The notes beneath the pieces were generated by a model, which saw only the letters and a list, made by a program, of their open reading frames with translations, searched no databases and had not been told where the DNA came from. From an uncultured Muribaculaceae bacterium (lineage in GTDB: Bacteria; Bacteroidota; Bacteroidia; Bacteroidales; Muribaculaceae), in assembly GCA_947525975.1 (NCBI GenBank), contig CANNVE010000020.1:1-46289 (forward strand): a stretch of 46,289 bases of DNA, read 5' to 3'. Below are positions 26,448 through 34,542 of this stretch, piece by piece; position 1 is the stretch's first letter, and each line of letters opens with the position of its first letter. A program made the position numbers and the translations under genes.

Positions 26448-27737
26448 TTATTTGTCGGTCATGATGTTGAGCACGATGCGTTCGGTCTCGTTCATGCCGT
26501 CGCGGCCTATGGCTGCGAAGTTGCGTATTGACTGGTCTACATCATCGTCGATGATGCCTTCCACCGACGATGCGTAGTGGCCTTCCATGGCCATGATGGC
26601 CGATATTACCGCCGTGGAGACTCCGCTGGTGAGCTTCATGGCGCAGCTGGGCTTGGCTCCGTCGCAGATCATGCCTGTGAGGTTGGCGATCATGTTCTTT
26701 ACGGTGGCTGCTATGTGGTCATAGTCGCCGCCCATGAGGTAGGCTATGCCGCATCCCGATCCGGTGGCTGCGACCACGCATCCGCAGAGCGCCGACAGGC
26801 GTCCTAGGCTCTGCTTGATGTATATGGCCGTGAGATGGCTCAGCGTCAGGGCGCGTATGGTCTTCTCTTCTGAAGCGAATGACTCCTCGGCGTATATCAC
26901 CACGGGCAGGGTGGCGGCTATGCCCTGGTTGCCCGATCCGGAATTGCTCATCACGGGGATGCAGGCTCCGGCCATGCGGGCATCGCAAGCCGCCGATGTG
27001 TATGAAAGGATGCGCGAGAAGATGCTGTCGCCCATCACATAGCGCTGGCGCTCGCAGTGGAGGGTGCGCCCCACGGAGTGGCCGTATCGGCCTGTGAATG
27101 ACTGCTCGGCTGCGGCCTTGTTGACGCGCCGGGTCTCGAGCATGAAGCGTATTTCGTCGAGCGGGGCCGTGGTGGCGAAGTCCCACACTTTCGCCAGGGT
27201 CAGATGCGGCACGTCGCATTCGCAGTCTGATGCCGATTCGCCGGCCGACATCTTGTCAAGCAGTGTGTTCTCGCCTTTTTCAAGCAGTACGAAGTCGGTG
27301 TGGCTGCGGGCTATGACGGCTCGGGCCGAGGCTTGCCCTGCCTGCATCCTCACCTCCACATAGAGCTTTTCGGAGATGCCTTCTTTCAGGCGTATGTCGA
27401 TGCGCCCCTCGTCGATCATCTTCTTGCCTTGCTCCACGTCGGTCTCTGTCACATCGCGGAGCACCTCAAGCTCAAGGTCGGCTTTTCCGGCTATGGCTCC
27501 GAGGGCGATGGCTATCGGCAGGCCAATCATGGTGGTGCCGGGAATGCCTACGCCCATGGCGTTTTTGAGGATGTTCGCGCTCAGGAGCGCCTCTATTTTC
27601 TCGGGCTTGCATCCGAGCAGTTCGGTGCATTTGGCTGTGCACAGGGCCACGGCTATCGGTTCGGTGCAGCCGATGGCGGGCACCACTTCTTTCTTGATGA
27701 GCCTTACGATTTTCTGGCGTTCGTTGTTGTCGATCAT
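26448..27737 (-). CDS. cyuA: L-cysteine desulfidase / serine dehydratase alpha-like protein (CyuA/YhaM, UPF0597)
   Basis: A 429-residue cytoplasmic protein of the UPF0597 family, related to the alpha subunit of iron-sulfur L-serine dehydratases; characterised relatives degrade L-cysteine to pyruvate, ammonia and sulfide. The conserved VVPAIGCTEPIAVAL near the N terminus carries the first cluster cysteine. Further cysteines lie in CGCVVAATGSGCGIAYLMGG and MICDGAKPSCAMKLTSG, consistent with a [4Fe-4S] cluster. SNSGSGNQGIAATLPVV is the conserved glycine-rich substrate loop. It lies 58 bp downstream of yraN and 36 bp upstream of the SEL1 gene. A serine rather than cysteine substrate cannot be excluded from sequence. 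Confidence 0.88.
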   Translation of the reverse strand: MIDNNERQKIVRLIKKEVVPAIGCTEPIAVALCTAKCTELLGCKPEKIEALLSANILKNAMGVGIPGTTMIGLPIAIALGAIAGKADLELEVLRDVTETDVEQGKKMIDEGRIDIRLKEGISEKLYVEVRMQAGQASARAVIARSHTDFVLLEKGENTLLDKMSAGESASDCECDVPHLTLAKVWDFATTAPLDEIRFMLETRRVNKAAAEQSFTGRYGHSVGRTLHCERQRYVMGDSIFSRILSYTSAACDARMAGACIPVMSNSGSGNQGIAATLPVVIYAEESFASEEKTIRALTLSHLTAIYIKQSLGRLSALCGCVVAATGSGCGIAYLMGGDYDHIAATVKNMIANLTGMICDGAKPSCAMKLTSGVSTAVISAIMAMEGHYASSVEGIIDDDVDQSIRNFAAIGRDGMNETERIVLNIMTDK

Positions 27738-27795
27738 CGCAAAAAAAAGATTACGGGAGTTTGACTGGAGTATTGGGGTTGCAGTTATAAGGAGG

Positions 27796-28191
27796 TCAGC
27801 GTATTCGCTTCAGCCCGGGCATGAAAGCGTCGGGTATGTGCTCTACGATGTGGGATTGAGGCGTGCCGGTGACAGTGATGATGTCGAATCGGTATTCAAA
27901 TGGCAGGCTGTATCGGCGCAGATACACGTCAGCAGCCGTGATGATCCGGGCGCGTTTGCGCTTATTCACGGCTGCTACGGGGTCTGCGTCGAGGCTTTGC
28001 CGGGTCTTGACCTCGACAAAGGCTATTGTCGCGCCTTTCCGGGCCACGATGTCGAGCTCGAGGTGCCCCATGCGCCAATTGCGCTCGAGTATGGCATAGC
28101 CTTGTGCGGTCAGATGGTCAGTGGCGACATCTTCGCCCCACTTTCCGGCCTTTTCCGAGCGCAGGCCCTGGGTGCACCGGTCGTCGTCCAT
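27796..28191 (-). CDS. YraN-family protein (UPF0102, endonuclease-like fold)
   Basis: A 131-residue protein starting at MDDDRCTQGLRSEKAGKWGE; the open frame runs further upstream through trxA, but that part is a shadow. GEDVATDHLTAQGYAILERN, LELDIVAR and FVEVKTR form the PD-(D/E)XK-like core (E..D...EVK) typical of UPF0102. The family is nearly universal, its function is unsettled, and it has been proposed to act on nucleic acids. It starts 5 bp after the trxA stop, so it is co-transcribed. The length is normal for the family. Confidence 0.9.
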   Translation of the reverse strand: MDDDRCTQGLRSEKAGKWGEDVATDHLTAQGYAILERNWRMGHLELDIVARKGATIAFVEVKTRQSLDADPVAAVNKRKRARIITAADVYLRRYSLPFEYRFDIITVTGTPQSHIVEHIPDAFMPGLKRIR

Positions 28192-28196
28192 CGCAA

Positions 28197-28526
28197 TCAG
28201 AGGGCGAGCAGCTCTTCGAGCTTGGCCACAAGAGTCTCGCGGGTCTGCGATCCGGCCAGGCGTATGTCGGCCTGCTTTCCGTCTTTGAAGAAGAGGAATG
28301 TGGGCAGCGAGCGTATGGGCTTGGGCAGGCTGCTGGCGAAGTCGTCTTCCTCCTCGCAGTTGTATTTTCCGATCACCACGCGTCCCTCGTATTCCTGGGC
28401 GAGTTCGTCGATCATGGGAGCCATTGCCTTGCAGGGGCCGCACCATGTGGCCCAGAAGTCGATCATTACAGGCTTGCCGCTTGCTATAGTCTCGGCAGTG
28501 TTGCTGTCAGTGAATTGAAATGCCAT
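28197..28526 (-). CDS. trxA: Thioredoxin
   Basis: A 109-residue cytoplasmic thioredoxin without a signal peptide. The redox motif WCGPCK is at residues 28-33, after VMIDFWAT. The cis-proline is in RSLPTFLFF. It reduces protein disulfides using electrons from thioredoxin reductase (not in the window). It lies 59 bp downstream of dnaE and 5 bp upstream of yraN, so it may be read from the dnaE promoter. No promoter is evident in the short gap. Confidence 0.95.
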   Translation of the reverse strand: MAFQFTDSNTAETIASGKPVMIDFWATWCGPCKAMAPMIDELAQEYEGRVVIGKYNCEEEDDFASSLPKPIRSLPTFLFFKDGKQADIRLAGSQTRETLVAKLEELLAL

Positions 28527-28585
28527 TTCTTTGATTGGATATTCTGAGTTAGTGATTATAGATGTTTCGATTTATATTCAGGCCT

Positions 28586-31500
28586 TTATCGTGCTTTCTC
28601 GACGGTGAAGTCAATGTCGAGCTTCTCGAGCATCCTCACCAGATCGCGGTTCACGGGGATGAGGGTGCCTGAGCGCAGATTGACCGATCTGTTGATTGCG
28701 GGGTCAAAGATACGCAAATTTAGCGAACCGAGTGACTTTTTTGTAGAATTTTTGTGGTCGATCAGCAAATTTTTGAGCGAGTCGTTCACCTGGTCGATGC
28801 GGGCGTTGAGGGTGATTCCGGTCACAAGGCGGTCTTTGTAGTCGTCGAGGAGGGTGATTTCCTTGATATTGAGCGAAATTTCCTCGCTGTTGTATCGCTT
28901 TTGGTATTGGGCGAGCACCATCACGGCGGTGCCGGGCACCCCAAACTGGCCGAATTGCAGCAGCTGCTTGCCGAAGAGGCGCATCTCGATGCTGTCGGTG
29001 TAGTCTTCAAATTTTATGACGCCGTAGTTCGAGCCGTTGCGCGACTGCTTCACCTGATAGTCGGTGACCATGGCTCCGAAGCGGAACGACACGCCGTCGG
29101 CCACCCTCATGGTGTCGATGTCGCCTATAGTGCAGTCGGTGCCGTATTTTATCTCCATGTAGTAAGGGTCGAGCGGGTGCCCTGACAGGTACATGCCCAC
29201 GAGATCACGCTCTTTCGAGTATTTCACCTCTGGCACCCAGGGGGTGGCGTGGCGCAGCTCGGGGCGGGCAGAGTCGTCGCTGGTGAGGTCGTCGAAGCTG
29301 AAGAGCGATGCCTCCTGGCGTATCTGCGCCTGGCGGTACTGCTGGCCGTAGCGCAGCAGTTGCTCCGACATGGTCTCGCCTTTGGCATTAGGCTCGAGAT
29401 AGTCCTCGCGCTGCAGCTCGCTGAAGCAGTCGAATGCCCCCGACACGGCGAGGTTGTCCATGACGCGGCGGTTGATGGCTGTGGGCGGCACTCGCTCCAC
29501 GAAGTCGAATATATCTTTGAATTTGCCGTTGCCGTCATTGCGGGCCTTTATGATCTCATCTACCACATTTGGGCCGATGCCCTTGATGGCCGAGAGGCCG
29601 AATCGGATGTCGCCCTTGCTGTTGACGCCGAATTTGCTGAACGACTCGTTGACGTCGGGGCCCTTCACGGCAATCTTCATCGACTTGCACTCGTCCATGT
29701 ATTCGGTGAGCTTGGTGATGTCGGTGAGGTTTCGGCTCAGCACGGCGGCCATGTATTCCGACGGGTAGTTGGCCTTGAGGTAGGCAGTCTGGAATGCCAC
29801 CCAGCTGTAGCAGGTGGCGTGGCTCTTGTTGAAGGCGTAGGAGGCGAATTTCTCCCAGTCGGCCCATATCTTCTCGAGCACGGCGGGGTCGTGGCCGTTG
29901 GCCTGGCCTCCCTCCATGAATTTGCCTTTGAGGTGGTTCATCTTGTCGATGAGCTTCTTGCCCATGGCCTTGCGCAGGGTGTCGCTCTCGCCTCGGGTGA
30001 AGTTGGCGAGCAGGCGGCTCAGGAGCATGACTTGCTCCTGGTAGACGGTGACGCCGTAGGTGTCCTTGAGATACATCTCCATGGCGGGGATGTCGTAGAC
30101 GATGGGGCTGCGTCCGTGCTTTCGGGCGATGAAGTCGGGTATGTAGTCCATGGGGCCCGGGCGGTAGAGGGCGTTCATGGCTATGAGGTCCTCGAATGTG
30201 GTGGGCTGCAGCTCGCGCAGGTATTTCTGCATGCCGGGCGACTCAAACTGGAACGTGGCCTTTGTGCGCCCTTCGCAATATAGCTTGTAGGTCTTGGGAT
30301 CGTCGATTGGCACGGTATCGATGTCGAGGTCTATGCCGTGGGTCATCTTGATGTTTTCGATTGCGTCCTTTATGATCGAGAGGGTCTTGAGGCCCAGGAA
30401 GTCCATCTTGATGAGGCCTGTCTCCTCGATCACGCGGCCTTCGTATTGTGTCACGAGCAGCTTGCCCTCCTCCTTGTCGTTGGCGGTGGATACGGGCACC
30501 CAGTCGGTGATGTCGTCGCGGCAGATGATCACGCCGCAGGCGTGCACGCCGATGTTGCGCACATTGCCCTCGAGGGCCTTTGCGTATTTCAGCGTGTCGG
30601 TGATCAGCGGGTTGGGGTTGTGGAGCTCGGTCTTGAAGTCGTCGAGGTATTCGTAGCAGTTCTTCAGAGTGCATTTCAGCTCCTTGCCGTTGACTTCGGG
30701 CATGCGCTTGGGTATGAGCTTGGCCAGGCGGTTGCTCTCGGGCAGGGGGAGGTCGATCACGCGGGCCACGTCCTTTATGGCCGATTTCGCGGCCATGGTG
30801 CCGTATGTGATGATGTGGGCCACCTTCTCCTCGCCGTATTTCTCGGTGACGTAGCGCAGCACGTCGGCGCGTCCGTCGTCGTCGAAGTCGACGTCGATAT
30901 CAGGCAGCGATATGCGGTCAGGGTTGAGGAATCGCTCGAAAAGGAGGTCGTATTTGATGGGGTCGATCTGCGTGATGCCCAGGCAATAGGCCACGGCCGA
31001 TCCGGCTGCCGATCCGCGTCCCGGTCCCACGCTCACGCCCAGGCGGGTGCGGGCCACGTTGATGAAGTCCTGCACTATGAGGAAGTATCCCGGGAAGCCC
31101 ATCGTCTTCATGATGTGGAGCTCGAATTGTATGCGCTCGATCACATCCTCGGGCAGAGGGTCGCCGTATCGTCTTTTGGCGCCTTCGTAGGCGAGTTCCT
31201 TTAGATAGTCGGCCTCGAACTTTATGCGGTAGAGCTTGTCGTATCCGCCGAGTTTCTTGATTTTCTTCTCTGCCTCCTCCTGGCTGAGCACCACGTTGCC
31301 CTTCTCGTCGCGCGTGAATTCGTCGAAAAGGTCCTGCTCCGTCAGCCTTTGGCGGTATTCCTCCTCGGTGCCGAATTCGGCGGGAATCTCGTAGTTGGGC
31401 ATGATGGGCGCGTGGTCAATGTTGTATGTCTCCACCTTGTCGATGATCTCCAGGGTGTTGGATATGGCTTCGGGCAGGTCGGAGAATACTTCGCTCATCT

Positions 31501-32290
31501 CGGCGGTGGTCTTCAGCCATTCCTGCTTGGTGTAGAGCATGCGGGTGGGGTCGGAGAGCAGCTTGCCGGTGCTCAGGCAGATGAGCCGGTCGTGGGCCTC
31601 GGCATCCTCTTCGTTGACGAAGTGGGAGTCGTTGCTGGCTATGATCTTCACGCCGTTCTCGCGGGCCAGCTTCAGCAGCATCGGCTCTATGCGCATCTGC
31701 TCTTCGTAGACCTCGTGGTTGGCGCGCGGCACGGTGGCCTTGTGGCGCTGCAGCTCTATGTAGTAGTCGTCGCCGAATACGCTCTTCCACCATTTCACCT
31801 GCTTGTCAGCCTCCTCGTAGTCTCCGGCCATCAGCAGCTGTGGAATCTCGCCGCCGAGGCAGGCCGAGCACACGATGATGCCCTCGCTGTGGGCGGCTAT
31901 CTCCTTCTTGTCGGTGCGGGGGTGGGAATAGAAGCCCTCGGTCCAGGCCTTTGACACTATCTTGATCAGATTCTTGTATCCGGTCTGGTTCTTGGCCAGC
32001 ATGATGAGGTGGCGTCCGGTGTCGCGCTTGTCTACGTGCTCATGGAGGTCCTGCTTGGCCACATACACCTCGCAGCCGAAGATGGGCTTGAAGGGCAGGT
32101 CAGGATTCTTGCCCTTGAGTTTGTTGACATAGTTGAAGTATTCCTTGATGCCGAACATATTGCCGTGGTCGGTGATGGCCAGGCCGGGCATGCCGTCGGC
32201 TATGGCCTTGTCGACAAGCGCCGTGATGGCCGCCTGCCCGTCAAGGAGCGAATATTGTGAGTGGACGTGGAGGTGTACGAAAGATGACAT
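28586..32290 (-). CDS. dnaE: DNA polymerase III alpha subunit (DnaE)
   Basis: A 1234-residue replicative polymerase catalytic subunit. The N-terminal PHP domain starts with FVHLHVHSQYSLLDGQ. The polymerase active-site aspartates are in SLPDIDVDFDDDGR, with GPGRGSAAGSAVAYCLGIT just before. SHATCYSWVAFQTAYLKANYP is the conserved fingers segment. KFDDIFDF-like and AINRRVMDNLAVSGAFD sequences form the helix-hairpin-helix part, and the C-terminal OB fold is at about 990-1090. The length and architecture are those of DnaE1 in Bacteroidota. The promoter at 32338-32368 gives a short leader. Confidence 0.97.
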   Translation of the reverse strand: MSSFVHLHVHSQYSLLDGQAAITALVDKAIADGMPGLAITDHGNMFGIKEYFNYVNKLKGKNPDLPFKPIFGCEVYVAKQDLHEHVDKRDTGRHLIMLAKNQTGYKNLIKIVSKAWTEGFYSHPRTDKKEIAAHSEGIIVCSACLGGEIPQLLMAGDYEEADKQVKWWKSVFGDDYYIELQRHKATVPRANHEVYEEQMRIEPMLLKLARENGVKIIASNDSHFVNEEDAEAHDRLICLSTGKLLSDPTRMLYTKQEWLKTTAEMSEVFSDLPEAISNTLEIIDKVETYNIDHAPIMPNYEIPAEFGTEEEYRQRLTEQDLFDEFTRDEKGNVVLSQEEAEKKIKKLGGYDKLYRIKFEADYLKELAYEGAKRRYGDPLPEDVIERIQFELHIMKTMGFPGYFLIVQDFINVARTRLGVSVGPGRGSAAGSAVAYCLGITQIDPIKYDLLFERFLNPDRISLPDIDVDFDDDGRADVLRYVTEKYGEEKVAHIITYGTMAAKSAIKDVARVIDLPLPESNRLAKLIPKRMPEVNGKELKCTLKNCYEYLDDFKTELHNPNPLITDTLKYAKALEGNVRNIGVHACGVIICRDDITDWVPVSTANDKEEGKLLVTQYEGRVIEETGLIKMDFLGLKTLSIIKDAIENIKMTHGIDLDIDTVPIDDPKTYKLYCEGRTKATFQFESPGMQKYLRELQPTTFEDLIAMNALYRPGPMDYIPDFIARKHGRSPIVYDIPAMEMYLKDTYGVTVYQEQVMLLSRLLANFTRGESDTLRKAMGKKLIDKMNHLKGKFMEGGQANGHDPAVLEKIWADWEKFASYAFNKSHATCYSWVAFQTAYLKANYPSEYMAAVLSRNLTDITKLTEYMDECKSMKIAVKGPDVNESFSKFGVNSKGDIRFGLSAIKGIGPNVVDEIIKARNDGNGKFKDIFDFVERVPPTAINRRVMDNLAVSGAFDCFSELQREDYLEPNAKGETMSEQLLRYGQQYRQAQIRQEASLFSFDDLTSDDSARPELRHATPWVPEVKYSKERDLVGMYLSGHPLDPYYMEIKYGTDCTIGDIDTMRVADGVSFRFGAMVTDYQVKQSRNGSNYGVIKFEDYTDSIEMRLFGKQLLQFGQFGVPGTAVMVLAQYQKRYNSEEISLNIKEITLLDDYKDRLVTGITLNARIDQVNDSLKNLLIDHKNSTKKSLGSLNLRIFDPAINRSVNLRSGTLIPVNRDLVRMLEKLDIDFTVEKAR

Positions 32291-32337
32291 TTCGGTGGTG
32301 TGCGTATCAATGTGAAATAATCGGCCTCGGCCACCAC

Positions 32338-32368
32338 AAAGTTACGAATAATCCGCCACCCGCACAAC
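32338..32368 (-). promoter_or_regulatory. Bacteroidota-type promoter of dnaE
   Basis: On the minus strand TTG (32368-32366), 20 bp, TAACTTTG (32345-32338). The predicted transcript start is about 40 bp upstream of the dnaE ATG. Confidence 0.65.
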
Positions 32369-32426
32369 ACCAAGTTATCGACACGCCCGCAACTTTAACT
32401 TATGTTAAGAGGCATTTTGCCCGGAA

Positions 32427-32556
32427 TTCGCTTGGTGGTGCGGTGGCCATGGAGCGCAGCGAGAGATACGGAGCCTTTTCGTCGCTCGGCCTCACCATCA
32501 ACGGTCTCCTAACGGCCCTGCTCACCCCCTTTGTGCTTCAGGCCATGGGCGTGTGA
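32427..32556 (+). pseudogene. LrgB (CidB/LrgB family) C-terminal remnant
   Basis: About 42 codons on the plus strand read SLGGAVAMERSERYGAFSSL followed by GLTINGLLTALLTPFVLQAM and a stop at 32554-32556. This matches the end of LrgB membrane proteins, where a 'HxxGTA.A...SE..GAFS.L.M.LNG..TA...P' motif is conserved. The remaining about 180 residues and any lrgA partner are absent; the upstream sequence instead holds the divergent dnaE promoter. It is best read as the scar of a deleted lrgB gene. The rest of the 383-bp gap (32291-32673) holds the dnaE and blaI promoters. Confidence 0.65.
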
Positions 32557-32612
32557 CCCGGCCGCTTGCGCAAAAAAACATGATGCTGTATCTAAACAAA
32601 CGTATGAATACG

Positions 32613-32643
32613 TTGTGTAATTCGTAAATAAAGCGTATATTTG
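32613..32643 (+). promoter_or_regulatory. Promoter and operator region of the BlaI-type regulator gene
   Basis: TTG (32613-32615), 20 bp, TATATTTG (32636-32643). The surrounding 41 bp (32603-32643) match the promoter at 34459-34499 at 33 positions. A CGTA-TGAA-TACG dyad overlaps the -33 side (32601-32612). Confidence 0.7.
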
Positions 32644-32673
32644 CGCATAAACGCATAAAATCAGTAAATAAAG

Positions 32674-33057
32674 ATGAAAGCCGGACGCAAGAAGCAACTT
32701 TTGACGGAGAAAGAGGCGGAGATCATGAATATGCTCTGGGACAATGGGCCTCTGTTCATAAGGGAGATTGTGGCGCTTTATCCAGATCCCAAGCCTCTGT
32801 TCAATACCGTGGCCACTAATGTCCGCACGCTTGAAGGCAAAGGGTATGTCGGACATGAGGTTTTCGGTCCTACTCACAGGTTCTATCCCGTGGTGAAAAG
32901 AGAGTATTTCCGTGAAAAATCATTTGCCGAGTTGGTAAAAAATTACTTTAGCAATTCATACAAGAATGCGGTGTCTGCCTTGGCCGAGGAAAACAAGATT
33001 ACGCTTGAGGAGCTTCAGGAAATAATGAAACAGCTCCAATCAAAGAAAAAAGATTGA
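32674..33057 (+). CDS. BlaI/MecI/CopY-family transcriptional repressor
   Basis: A 127-residue winged-helix DNA-binding protein. LTEKEAEIMNMLWDNGPLFI and KPLFNTVATNVRTLEGKGYV are the helix-turn-helix region of the Penicillinase_R family. The C-terminal half (FAELVKNYFSNSYKNAVSAL, ITLEELQEIMKQL) is the dimerisation region that is cleaved or destabilised on induction. It sits 4 bp upstream of an M56 peptidase gene, the usual sensor partner that inactivates the repressor. The similar promoters of its own gene and of the GLPGLI gene suggest that it regulates both. There is no beta-lactamase gene in the window. Confidence 0.93.
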   Translation: MKAGRKKQLLTEKEAEIMNMLWDNGPLFIREIVALYPDPKPLFNTVATNVRTLEGKGYVGHEVFGPTHRFYPVVKREYFREKSFAELVKNYFSNSYKNAVSALAEENKITLEELQEIMKQLQSKKKD

Positions 33058-33061
33058 CGGC

Positions 33062-34393
33062 ATGGGCGCTCTGCTTTCATATTCGATCATATCCGGCATT
33101 GTCTTGTTTTTCTGTTATCTGCCGTATAGGTGGTTTATGGCCGGGCGGAAACAGCTGGCTCTTAACCGGGCGGTTTTGCTGCTGATATGCGGCCTTTCGC
33201 TTATGTCGCCAATCATAGTTTCCCGCCTTTTCGCGCATGATGGAAATGTTGAAGGTCTGGTGGAGCTGGGCGATGCGTATTCGCGCCCGATTTCATCCGA
33301 AGGTGGAATGGAGGATGTTGCCATCCATAAAATCATTTTAATCAAAATCATTTTAATCGCATACGCTGCGGGGGTGGCATGTGTCGCGCTCATATATTTG
33401 GTCTCCATAGGCAGGATCGCGTCGATAGCCGCAAGGTCGCGGCGAGAGAAAGTGGGTGTCGGGGATGTCATGGTGTATGATGATGGTAATATGGAGGCAT
33501 TCAATTTCGGAAACACCATATTCATCAGCAGGAGTCTGTATGCCACTGATAAAAGGCGTATGGTCTTGGCTCACGAATCGGCTCATGTCAGGCTGCGTCA
33601 TTGGGTCGATCTGCTTCTGTCTCAGATAGTGATAGGCCTGCAATGGTACAATCCTGTGGCATGGATGCTGAAAGATTCATTAAAGGAGATTCATGAATAC
33701 CAGGCTGACGAGAGCGTAATAAAGCAGGGTGTGGATCCGCTCGATTATCAGTTGTTTCTTGTTTCTGCGGCGTTCTCGTCGAAGTTTAATCTACCGGCGA
33801 ATTTTCTTAATGCCGGAAATATGAGGAAGCGGATCTGTATGATGAATGATAATGGAGAGGTTGGATTAAGGCGTCTTGTAGCGGTGTCCGTGATCCCGTT
33901 CTTGGCATTGGGTCTCTTCGCGTGTGATTTGGCTCCTGTGAAAGCTTTGATAAGGCAGTTCAATGATTATTCCTTCTATGAAAAATCCAGCGATGACGAA
34001 GGCGCTGAAGATTGGGTTGAATATGAAGGCCCAAATGAAGAACTGTCCATAGTCAAGGATGCGATGGTGTCAGATCCTTCTTCCGGAAATTTTATTGGAG
34101 CTGAATATGCTGATGGGAGAATGGCTTTGATGCAGTTCATTAATGCTAATATAAAGTATCCTGAAATAGCGGAAGCTAACAAAAAGCAAGGGAAGGTCAT
34201 AATATCTTTTCAAATAGCGGCTGATGGCGAGGTGATGTCAGTTGGTGTAAATGCCTCTGCCGACAGATGGCTCGACGAAGAGGCTTTGAGAGTGTGCGGC
34301 ATGGTATCGAAGTTCACCCCCGCCACTTTAGATGGGCGTCCGGTAGAAAGCATATATAATCTGCCCATTACATTTAAGTTGCCTCAGGAATGA
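33062..34393 (+). CDS. M56 (BlaR1-like) metallopeptidase with C-terminal TonB domain
   Basis: A 443-residue inner-membrane protein. Predicted helices lie at about 5-22, 34-54, 90-114 and 273-290. The zinc-peptidase motif is HESAH at 171-175, with HEYQADE near 211-217 providing the third ligand. BlaR1-type peptidases cut the BlaI repressor after sensing a signal. In place of a penicillin-binding sensor, the exported C terminus (about 355-443: FINANIKYPEIAEANKKQGK, PITFKLPQE) is a TonB C-terminal domain, which normally touches TonB-dependent receptors. This suggests that the signal is read from an outer-membrane receptor. Residues 90-99 (KIILIKIILI) arise from a 15-bp tandem duplication inside a membrane helix. 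Confidence 0.9.
   Translation: MGALLSYSIISGIVLFFCYLPYRWFMAGRKQLALNRAVLLLICGLSLMSPIIVSRLFAHDGNVEGLVELGDAYSRPISSEGGMEDVAIHKIILIKIILIAYAAGVACVALIYLVSIGRIASIAARSRREKVGVGDVMVYDDGNMEAFNFGNTIFISRSLYATDKRRMVLAHESAHVRLRHWVDLLLSQIVIGLQWYNPVAWMLKDSLKEIHEYQADESVIKQGVDPLDYQLFLVSAAFSSKFNLPANFLNAGNMRKRICMMNDNGEVGLRRLVAVSVIPFLALGLFACDLAPVKALIRQFNDYSFYEKSSDDEGAEDWVEYEGPNEELSIVKDAMVSDPSSGNFIGAEYADGRMALMQFINANIKYPEIAEANKKQGKVIISFQIAADGEVMSVGVNASADRWLDEEALRVCGMVSKFTPATLDGRPVESIYNLPITFKLPQE
33329..33358 (+). repeat. Perfect 15-bp tandem duplication inside the M56 gene
   Basis: AAAATCATTTTAATC occurs twice in a row (33329-33343 and 33344-33358), adding five in-frame residues (KIILI twice) at the start of a membrane helix. 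Confidence 0.95.
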
Positions 34394-34468
34394 TGTGACC
34401 GGGCGAACGTCATTTCTTTAGGTGTTGGATAGGGGTGGAGACTTTTTTTGTAGTAATGTATAAATAAG

Positions 34469-34499
34469 TTGTGTAATTTATAAATAAGTTATATATTTG
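34469..34499 (+). promoter_or_regulatory. Promoter and operator region of the GLPGLI/receptor genes
   Basis: TTG (34469-34471), 20 bp, TATATTTG (34492-34499). Two perfect 12-bp direct repeats TATAAATAAGTT (34459-34470 and 34479-34490), spaced by exactly 20 bp, overlay the -33 site and spacer. The arrangement matches the BlaI-gene promoter. Confidence 0.7.
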
Positions 34500-34542
34500 C
34501 CGTATGAAGTTGCAACAATCATGAATTTTAATTTCAAACGGC

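Noticed and set aside
32395-32408. TTAAC-TTAT-GTTAA dyad upstream of the dnaE promoter
   Set aside because: The arms are only 5 bp and AT-rich and there is no second copy, so chance is a sufficient explanation.
32674-34393. Beta-lactam resistance operon
   Set aside because: There is a BlaI/BlaR1-like pair, but no beta-lactamase and no penicillin-binding sensor domain; the C terminus is a TonB domain.
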